Shown one piece after another: positions 57,484-63,321 of a stretch of 63,321 nucleotides of DNA. The stretch is from the NCBI GenBank assembly GCA_030652255.1, contig JAUSAZ010000172.1, forward strand, positions 1 through 63,321. Direction: 5' to 3'. The stretch's first letter is position 1. Each line of letters starts with the position of its first letter. The position numbers were made by a program, and so were the translations under genes. Origin of the DNA: Myxococcales bacterium. Its GTDB lineage: Bacteria > Myxococcota_A > Polyangia > Polyangiales > Ga0077539. The notes under the pieces are model-generated. The model was not told where the DNA came from. It saw only the letters and a program-made list of their open reading frames with translations, and ran no database searches.

Positions 57484-59151
57484 ATGAAGATCACCCTCGA
57501 CTCCATCGACGGCCGACAGTTCACCCTCCGGCTGCCGCGCGACGGCGACGCCCGCGAGCACCTCATCGCGCTGCACACCACCCGCCGGCTGCGGGGGGTG
57601 TACGCCCACGACGCCGCGGCGATTCGTCTCGATCCCGTGGAGGCCGACGAGATCGTCGGCGAGCTCGCGTGGATGCTCGACGGCGGCTCCGTGCGCCTCG
57701 GCGGTCCGGCGCGCCTCGGCGCCACGCGCCTCGACCTCGACCTCGCGCGCGGCTCCCAGGAGCCCGCCGCCACCGGCGACGCCCGCTGGGAGTCCCTCTC
57801 CGCCCCGGTGACCGGTCTCACCCTCGGCGACCTCGACGTGCTCGGCGCCCTCGAGCTCGGGGCCCTGCACGCGCGGCACGATCGCCCCACCAACCTCTGG
57901 TCGCTGCTCGTCGCCAACGCCGACGTGCGCTCGCTCGACGTCGCTCGCCCCGGCCTGCACGCGCGGCTCGGCCAGCTCTCGGCGAGCGCCATCGAGGCGC
58001 AGCTCGGCGTCGACTCGCTCCGGCTCTCGGCCGTCTCGGCGCACGCCCGGGCGCTCTCGCTCGACCTCGGCGCGATGAAGCTCACCGCCGCCAGCGCGGC
58101 CGTCACGGGGCTGCGCCTCTCCCGCGAGGCCGGCTCGCTCGTGGTCGAGGCCGACGAGCTCACCCTCACGGGCGTCGAGCTCGTCGACCCGCCGCGCGCC
58201 GGGCGCAGCGACGAGCTGCGCGTGACGGCCCTGCGCTACGGCCCCGACGGCCTCTCCTTCGATCGGCTGGAGTGCCCGTCGCTCACCTTCGCGCTGGAGG
58301 GCCTCGGTGCGCCCGCCGACCCCGCGGCGCCGTCGCCCGCGCAGCCGCCCCCGGAGGAGGGCACCACGCGGCGGCTGGGAGTCGACCTCCCCTTCCTCGA
58401 CCTGCTGGAGGGCCACCTCGCCGCCGACACCCGGGTGGACGTGCGGCTGCCGGTGATCCACCGACGCACCGCGACGCACACCGCCCGGCTCGCCATCACC
58501 GCGGGCGCCATCGACTTCAAGGAGCTCGAACACGGGCTGTCGCTCCTCGAAGACGCCATCCTCGACTTCGAGCTCGAAGACAGCGCGCTGGTCCTGGAGC
58601 TCGACGCCGTGCTCACGAAGAAGAAGCTCCTCGCGTGGCCCCTCGACGCGGCCGGCGTCGCGCGCGCCCGCCGGGGCCACGTGGCGCTGCGCACGCTGCT
58701 CCAGCCCGAGGTCACCGCGGGCGCCCCCGACGAGGACGAGGGCGACGGCGAGCTCGAGCCGCGCGTGGCGCTCCGGCGGGTCGAGGTCACCGGGCTGCTC
58801 CTGGAGGCCCGCCTCCGCGGCGCGACCACGATGCCCCTCGCGGGGGGCGTGCTGCGCCTCGGCGCCGAGGACGTGTCCGCCCTCGCCTCGCTCCGCCTGC
58901 GGGGCTCGCTGGTGCACGAGGCCGCGCCGCCGGGCGAGACCACCGAGCTCGCCGTCGAGCTCGCCGGGCTCGACCTCGGGGCCGACGCGCTCACCCTCGG
59001 CGGGCGCCAGCTCGACCTGCGGGGGCTCTCCCTCGGCGGGCTCACCGACGGCGTGCTGACCCTCCACGGCCCCCGTCCCGTCGCCGCCCGCGGCGCCCTC
59101 CGCGACCTCTCGCTGCGCTCGCTCCGCTGGGCCGCGGCCCCGGCGCGCTGA
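57484..59151 (+). CDS. Uncharacterised repetitive Leu/Asp-rich protein
   Basis: A 555-residue protein that I do not recognise. It begins MKITLDSIDGRQFTLRLPRD, has no signal peptide or TM, and is dominated by short alternating blocks (LSLDLGAMKLTAASAAVTGL, LRLSREAGSLVVEADELTLT, LDLGADALTLGGRQLDLRGL) that suggest a repetitive beta structure such as a beta-helix or an AsmA/TamB-like fold. A Pro-rich hinge is near 280. GC codon usage fits the neighbours and the frame is long, so it is a real gene. Followed after 3 bp by a methyltransferase. Confidence 0.7.
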   Translation: MKITLDSIDGRQFTLRLPRDGDAREHLIALHTTRRLRGVYAHDAAAIRLDPVEADEIVGELAWMLDGGSVRLGGPARLGATRLDLDLARGSQEPAATGDARWESLSAPVTGLTLGDLDVLGALELGALHARHDRPTNLWSLLVANADVRSLDVARPGLHARLGQLSASAIEAQLGVDSLRLSAVSAHARALSLDLGAMKLTAASAAVTGLRLSREAGSLVVEADELTLTGVELVDPPRAGRSDELRVTALRYGPDGLSFDRLECPSLTFALEGLGAPADPAAPSPAQPPPEEGTTRRLGVDLPFLDLLEGHLAADTRVDVRLPVIHRRTATHTARLAITAGAIDFKELEHGLSLLEDAILDFELEDSALVLELDAVLTKKKLLAWPLDAAGVARARRGHVALRTLLQPEVTAGAPDEDEGDGELEPRVALRRVEVTGLLLEARLRGATTMPLAGGVLRLGAEDVSALASLRLRGSLVHEAAPPGETTELAVELAGLDLGADALTLGGRQLDLRGLSLGGLTDGVLTLHGPRPVAARGALRDLSLRSLRWAAAPAR

Positions 59152-59154
59152 TCG

Positions 59155-60018
59155 ATGTCCACCGCCATCCCGCCCTGGGCGCGCGCCCTGCTCCTCGCCG
59201 ACCGCGTGCTTCACTCCTCGGCGCGGTTCGCGGCGCTCGTGCGCACCGAGCTCCTCCTCGCCGGGCTCTCCGCCGAGCAGCGCGAGGCCGTCAACGCCGC
59301 CGTCTTCTCCGCCGAGGACACCTACGCCCCGGGCGGGCCCACCTTCGAGCATGGGCTCTTCGCGTGGGAGCGCGCGGCCCTCGCCACGGCCCCCTTCCCC
59401 GCCTCCGGGCGCGTGCTGCTGGGCGGGGCGGGGGGCGGGCGCGAGCTCGCCGGGCTCTCGGCGCTCGGCTACGAGGTCACCGCCTTCGAGCCCGCCCCGG
59501 CGCTCGCCCACGCCCTCGCCGCGGTCGCGTCCCGGCACCCCGGGTCCCGCGCGGTGTGCGCCTCGTACGCCGACCTGGCGCGCGCGGCGCGGGGCGGGGG
59601 CGGTCCCCTCGCGGCGATGCTCGGCGCGCCCTTCGACGCCGTGGTGCTGGGCTGGGCGAGCCTCTCGCACCTCACCGACGCCGCCGCACGCACCGCCCTG
59701 CTCGCCGCCCTCCCCGCCGTCGCCCCGGGCGCCCCGGTGCTCCTGAGCTACCTCGGCCCCGACGACGACGGGCGCGCCAACGGGCGGGTCGAGCGCCTGC
59801 GGTCACCGCTGCGCCGCGGGCTGGCGCTCGCCCTCGGGAGGGCCGCCGCGGCGCCGGGAGAGGGCTTCCAGCCGGGCGCGGGCTTCTACCAGCGCTTCAG
59901 CGCGGGAGAGATCGAGGCCCTCGCGGCCGCGGCGGGCTACGAGGCGGCGCTGCACGAGCGCGAACCCTATCCCCACGCGATCCTGGCGCCCCGCTCGGAG
60001 CGCAGCGGAGGGGCGTAG
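59155..60018 (+). CDS. SAM-dependent methyltransferase, class I
   Basis: A 287-residue protein with a Rossmann methyltransferase pattern: GRVLLGGAGGGRELAGLSAL (motif I, G-rich), GYEVTAFEPAPALAHALAAV (acidic end of strand 2), DAVVLGWASLSHLTDAAART (motif IV), PVLLSYLG. Motif I reads LLGGAGGGRE rather than the usual D-x-G-x-G, so the first acidic residue is missing. Starts 3 bp after the repetitive protein; its TAG stop directly abuts the TA of the MITE, and the element may have replaced its original 3' end. Substrate unknown. Confidence 0.72.
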   Translation: MSTAIPPWARALLLADRVLHSSARFAALVRTELLLAGLSAEQREAVNAAVFSAEDTYAPGGPTFEHGLFAWERAALATAPFPASGRVLLGGAGGGRELAGLSALGYEVTAFEPAPALAHALAAVASRHPGSRAVCASYADLARAARGGGGPLAAMLGAPFDAVVLGWASLSHLTDAAARTALLAALPAVAPGAPVLLSYLGPDDDGRANGRVERLRSPLRRGLALALGRAAAAPGEGFQPGAGFYQRFSAGEIEALAAAAGYEAALHEREPYPHAILAPRSERSGGA

Positions 60019-60020
60019 TA

Positions 60021-60446
60021 CCTTTCCACAGGGGGCTGAAGGCTTGGGCCGAGCGTCCACTCACGCCTGCGGCCCCCGGCCTCGCCCTCCGAGGGGAGCG
60101 CCCGCGAGGTGTCTCCGCGCTCGTCGGGGGAGAAGAACCGCAAGGGTCGCAAGGGTCGCAAGGGAGAAGAGAGGGGTTTTGGTGTCAGGCGCTCGAAGCA
60201 CTCACCTCGTGTCGGAGACCGGCAGCGCTCCCAAGATCCTCTCGCGAAACCGAAGCAGGGAGCGCCGCCAGAACCTCACCCCTTGCGACCCTTGCGACCC
60301 TTGCGGTTCTTCTCCCCCGACGCAGCCGTAGCGGTCCCCCCAACGACCGCGGAGATACCTCGCGGGTGCTCCCCCTCGGAGGGCGAGGCCGGGGCCGCAG
60401 GCGTGAGTGGACGCTTGGCCCAAGCCTTCAGCCCCCTGTGGAAAGG
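60021..60446. mobile_element. MITE-like element with long inverted repeats, IS630-type tips
   Basis: A 426-bp element flanked by TA (60019-60020 and 60447-60448). Left arm 60021-60164 and right arm 60285-60446 are inverted copies: CCTTTCCACAGGGGGCTGAA leads in from both ends, through a CTCACGCCTGCGG block to a (GGGTCGCAA)-type tandem. The right arm carries about 29 extra bases near 60321-60349. The 120-bp centre has no coding frame of note. The tip equals the putative IS630 right end at 1416-1429. Thus it is probably a non-autonomous derivative moved by that transposase family. A folded RNA from it would be a very long hairpin. Confidence 0.7.
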
Positions 60447-60448
60447 TA

Positions 60449-60654
60449 CCAGCCGGTCGCAGTCGCGCCCCGGTGCCGGACTGACACGTTGTGTCTTCAT
60501 GGTCGTGCGGGCGGTGGGCCTCCGGGGCGCTGGCGCCATCGAGCACGGCGCCGGGATGTGCCGCGCGCGACGGCCGCCGGTCGGGTTGGCGCATGCCCTG
60601 CACTGGGGACCTTGCGGCGTCGTTCCATGCCTGCGGAAAGGTCTGGAGAACCCG
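60449..60654. other. otsAB leader region
   Basis: 206 bp without a gene between the MITE and otsAB. It holds a small dyad GACAC-GTT-GTGTC (60483-60495) and the ribosome site GGAGAA (60645-60650) for the ATG at 60655. No clear promoter hexamers seen. Confidence 0.4.
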
Positions 60655-62823
60655 ATGAGCCGACTCCTGATCGCGTCCAACCGCCTCCCCGTGACCCTGC
60701 AGCTGGAGGGCGACGGGGTGGGCGTCGCTCCCTCCGCGGGGGGCCTCGCGACGGCGCTCCGCGGCCCCCATGAGCGCGGCGAGGGCCTCTGGTTCGGCTG
60801 GCCCGGCGACGTCTGCGACGCCACCGCGGCGCAGCGGGAGAAGATCGACGCCGAGCTCAAGGGCCGCCGGCTCATCCCCATCGAGCTGAGCCCCGCCGAG
60901 CTCACGGGCTACTACGACGGCTTCTCCAACGGCGCGGTGTGGCCGCTCTTCCATTACTGCCTCGACCGGGTGCGCCTGGAGGTCCCCGGCGACTGGGCCA
61001 CCTACCAGCGGGTGAACCAGCGCTTCGCCGAGGCCATCGCGGCGCACGTCCAGCCCGACGACCTCGTCTGGATCCACGACTACCACCTGATGCTGGTGCC
61101 CGAGTACCTGCGGCGCCTGGCGCCCGGCGCGCGCATCGGGTTCTTCCTGCACATCCCCTTCCCCGCGTCGGACGTCTTCCGCATCCTGCCGTGGCGCGAG
61201 GAGGTGCTGCGCGGGCTCATGGGCGCCGACCTCATCGGCTTCCACACCAGCGAGTACCTCACCAACTTCGCCCGCTCGGCCGCGCAGGTGCTCGCCACGG
61301 ACTTCGACGTCGACGCCATCCGCTGGGCCGACCGCACCGTGCGCCTCGGCACCTTCCCCATCGGCATCGACGCCGCCGCGTTCGCGGCCGACTCGCCCGC
61401 CATCGACGCCGAGCTCGCCAGCCTCCGCGCGGGCTCCGGCGGCCGTCGCATCATCCTCGGGGTCGACCGCCTCGACTACACCAAGGGCATCCTCCGCCGG
61501 CTGCTCGCCTTCGACCGGCTCCTGGCGAGCGACCGCACCCTCGCCGACCGGGTGCAGCTCCTCCAGATCGGGGTGCCCTCGCGGGAGTCCATCGACAGCT
61601 ACGCCGAGCTGCGCCGCGAGGCCAACGCGCTCGTCGGGCGCATCAACGCCGAGCACGGCACCGTGAGCACCGCGCCGGTGCACTTCCTCTACCGATCGAT
61701 CCCCTTCGAGCAGCTCGTGGCGCTCTACCGCGCCGCCGACGTGATGCTCGTGACCCCCCTGCGCGACGGGATGAACCTCGTGGCCAAGGAGTTCTGCGCC
61801 GCCCGCACCGACGGCGGCGGGGTGCTGGTGCTGAGCGAGTTCGCGGGCGCCGCGGCCGAGCTGCGCGAGGCGCTCATCGTGAACCCCTACGACCTCGGCG
61901 CGGTCGAGCGCACCCTCGGCGCGGCCCTCCAGATGCCCGACGACGAGCGCCGCCTGAGGATGGAGCGGCTGCACGCGCGCGCCCTCGCCGGCGACGTCTC
62001 GCGCTGGCACCGGAGCTTCACCGACGAGCTCCAGCGGGTGCCCGCGCCCCCGGTGCGGCCCGCGGTCGAAGGCGCCCGCTCGCTCGACGAGGAGGTCGCG
62101 CGGCTGCGCGAGGCGCCGAGCCTGCTCGTGCTGCTGGACTACGACGGCACCCTGGTGCCCTACGCGCCCCTGCCCGACCTGGCGCGGCCCGACCTCGAGC
62201 TGATCGCGCTCCTCGACGCCCTCGCGCGGCGGCCGGGCACCCGGGTGCACCTCGTGACGGGGCGCACGCCCGCGTCGATCGAGCGCTTCCTCGGCGACCT
62301 GCCCGTCGGGCTGCACGCCGAGCACGGGTACTGGTCCCGCGCAGACCCGGCGCGCACCTGGCTGGTGCGGGCGACCGGCACCCTCGGGTGGAAGGAGCCC
62401 GTGGGCGCGCTCATGGCGGAGCTCGTCGCCCGGACGCCGGGCGCCTTCGTCGAGGAGAAGACCTCGGCGCTCGCCTTCCACTTCCGCGCGGCCGACCCGA
62501 TGCTCGCCGCCGCGCGGGCGCGCGAGCTCCGGGCGCGGCTGGCCGCGGACGCGCGGAGCGAGGTGGTGATGATGGAGGGCGCGCGGGTGATCGAGGTGCG
62601 CCTCGCGGGGGTGTCCAAGGCCCTCGTGGCCACCTCGCTCATGGCCGACATGCCCGTCGGCACGGCCATCTTCGCCGCGGGCGACGACCGCACCGAGCCG
62701 GACCTCTTCACCCCGCTGCCCCCGGAGGCGGTCACCGTGCGGGTCGGGCGCAGCCGCATGGACGCGCGCTTCCGCGTCCCGGACGTCGCCGCGTTTCGCA
62801 CGCTGCTGCGCTCGCTGCTCTGA
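60655..62823 (+). CDS. otsAB: Fused trehalose-6-phosphate synthase/phosphatase
   Basis: A 722-residue fusion that makes trehalose from UDP-glucose and glucose-6-phosphate. Residues 1-460 are OtsA (GT20): LLIASNRLPVTLQ, GLWFGWPGD, YYDGFSNGAVWPLFHY, VWIHDYHLMLVPEYLRR, GFFLHIPFPASDVFRILPWR, GVDRLDYTKGILRRLLAF, LRDGMNLVAKEFCAAR. Residues 488-722 are OtsB, a HAD phosphatase: LLDYDGTLVPY with nucleophile D495, VHLVTGRTPAS, and AAGDDRTEPDLF. All key residues of both activities appear intact. Trehalose would serve in osmotic and desiccation tolerance. Flanked by repeats on both sides. Confidence 0.95.
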   Translation: MSRLLIASNRLPVTLQLEGDGVGVAPSAGGLATALRGPHERGEGLWFGWPGDVCDATAAQREKIDAELKGRRLIPIELSPAELTGYYDGFSNGAVWPLFHYCLDRVRLEVPGDWATYQRVNQRFAEAIAAHVQPDDLVWIHDYHLMLVPEYLRRLAPGARIGFFLHIPFPASDVFRILPWREEVLRGLMGADLIGFHTSEYLTNFARSAAQVLATDFDVDAIRWADRTVRLGTFPIGIDAAAFAADSPAIDAELASLRAGSGGRRIILGVDRLDYTKGILRRLLAFDRLLASDRTLADRVQLLQIGVPSRESIDSYAELRREANALVGRINAEHGTVSTAPVHFLYRSIPFEQLVALYRAADVMLVTPLRDGMNLVAKEFCAARTDGGGVLVLSEFAGAAAELREALIVNPYDLGAVERTLGAALQMPDDERRLRMERLHARALAGDVSRWHRSFTDELQRVPAPPVRPAVEGARSLDEEVARLREAPSLLVLLDYDGTLVPYAPLPDLARPDLELIALLDALARRPGTRVHLVTGRTPASIERFLGDLPVGLHAEHGYWSRADPARTWLVRATGTLGWKEPVGALMAELVARTPGAFVEEKTSALAFHFRAADPMLAAARARELRARLAADARSEVVMMEGARVIEVRLAGVSKALVATSLMADMPVGTAIFAAGDDRTEPDLFTPLPPEAVTVRVGRSRMDARFRVPDVAAFRTLLRSLL

Positions 62824-62826
62824 TGT

Positions 62827-62840
62827 CCCTTGTGGAGAGG
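62827..62840. mobile_element. Degenerate copy of the IS630-type tip
   Basis: CCCTTGTGGAGAGG, four bases after the otsAB stop, differs from the CCCCTGTGGAAAGG tip at 1416-1429 at two positions; the following CTAG resembles the ACTAG after the first copy. Probably a relic end of a lost insertion. Confidence 0.35.
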
Positions 62841-62940
62841 CGCTAGCGCGGCGATCAGTTTGAACCCTTCCTCGATTGCTGTGGTTTCGTGGTCGATCCG
62901 ACGACGCGCGACCTCACCCCCGCTGCCGCGCGCCCCTCTC
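62841..62940. other. Spacer with no gene seen
   Basis: No supported reading frame, promoter or hairpin between the tip relic and the terminal palindrome. Confidence 0.4.
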
Positions 62941-63321
62941 CATGAATGGTTCACTTCGGGACACATCTCCCGGAACGGCTTGTTTCCATGCATTTCGCGT
63001 CGGTACAAGCCCTCGCACGTCGCCGGGGTTCGGGCGTTGGCCCTCACCCCGGGCAATAACAAGGGACGCCCCGGACGTGGTCCGGGGCTGTCGAGCAGGG
63101 ACGCCGATTCCCTGCAATCTGTTGATCGTCGCCTGCACCTTCCGGAAGGTCGAGCGGGTTCCGGTCCGGCAAAGCCCCGGACAATGTCCGGGGCGCGTCT
63201 TGTTATTGCCCGGGGTGAGGGCCAACGCCCGAACCCCGGCGACGTGCGAGGGCTTGTACCGACGCGAAATGCATGGAAACAAGCCGTTCCGGGAGATGTG
63301 TCCCGAAGTGAACCATTCATG
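62941..63321. repeat. Long near-perfect palindrome at the window end
   Basis: Arm 62941-63063 (123 bp) is the exact reverse complement of 63199-63321; similarity continues inward to about 63089/63173 with a few changes. The loop is about 83 bp. Each arm also holds a small inner palindrome (CCCCGGAC..GTCCGGGG). The arms begin CATGAATGGTTCACTTCGGG. No coding frame is credible in it. The true outer border cannot be seen because the window stops at the arm end. It may be a MITE, paired insertion-sequence ends, or an assembly fold-back. Confidence 0.85.

Noticed and set aside
62160..63320. Long minus-strand frame running into the terminal palindrome
   Set aside because: Half is antisense to otsB and half is palindrome; no motif or ribosome site.
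1..63321. tRNA, rRNA, CRISPR array or replication origin
   Set aside because: Scanned by eye for cloverleaf ends, conserved rRNA blocks, regular repeat-spacer patterns and DnaA-box clusters; none seen.

Overview
The window is very GC-rich, with dense genes, many GTG starts and many 4-bp ATGA/GTGA overlaps. Small Cys-rich lipoproteins, Asp/Ala-rich tails, TSP3-OmpA proteins and sigma-54 two-component genes suggest a flagellated member of the Myxococcota (Polyangia-like). This taxonomic guess is inference from gene content, not from a marker gene.

Layout. (1) 1-1.4 kb: an IS630-type insertion sequence with a divergent LexA-like helix-turn-helix gene cut by the window edge. (2) 1.5-9.7 kb: envelope and regulatory genes: a histidine kinase plus NtrC-type regulator, a secreted PHB-depolymerase-like esterase, small lipoproteins, a CBS-pair protein and a large PilZ protein that abuts the flagellar operon. 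(3) 30.4 down to 9.7 kb, minus strand: one unbroken run of 24 flagellar genes, flgBC-fliEFGHIJK-flgDE-fliLMNOPQR-flhBAF-fliA-flgF and a glucosaminidase. (4) 30.5-39.3 kb, plus strand: the divergent run flbD/swrD-motAB-flgGAHIJ(N)-flgMNKL. (5) 39.4-55.9 kb: the filament and a putative glycosylation island. fliC-fliD-fliS-flaG is surrounded by a nucleotide-sugar epimerase/reductase-like gene, a DUF4422-like gene, a GT4-TPR protein, a TPR-GT41-FkbM methyltransferase fusion, two more TPR-GT41 proteins, an OmpA protein and a GT2. (6) 56-59 kb: a sigma-54 activator with no receiver domain, an unrecognised repetitive protein and a methyltransferase. (7) 60.0-63.3 kb: a MITE-like inverted repeat whose tips match the IS630 end, a fused trehalose-phosphate synthase/phosphatase, and a near-perfect palindrome of at least 381 bp running to the window edge.

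How it works together. Basal body, export apparatus, hook, motor, filament, anti-sigma factor FlgM and FliA are all encoded in one 40-kb block, so this is a complete flagellar regulon except that no flhG/fleN, fliW or chemotaxis genes are seen. Candidate sigma-54 sites lie before flbD, fliG and flgG, and candidate sigma-28 sites before fliC and flgM, consistent with a sigma-54 then FliA hierarchy. The strongest lead for an undescribed system is the filament locus. Three GT41 (SPINDLY/OGT-like) glycosyltransferases, one fused to an FkbM methyltransferase, flank a short Ser/Thr-rich flagellin. One of them has no ATG/GTG/TTG start and begins directly after, and in frame with, the flaG stop codon.
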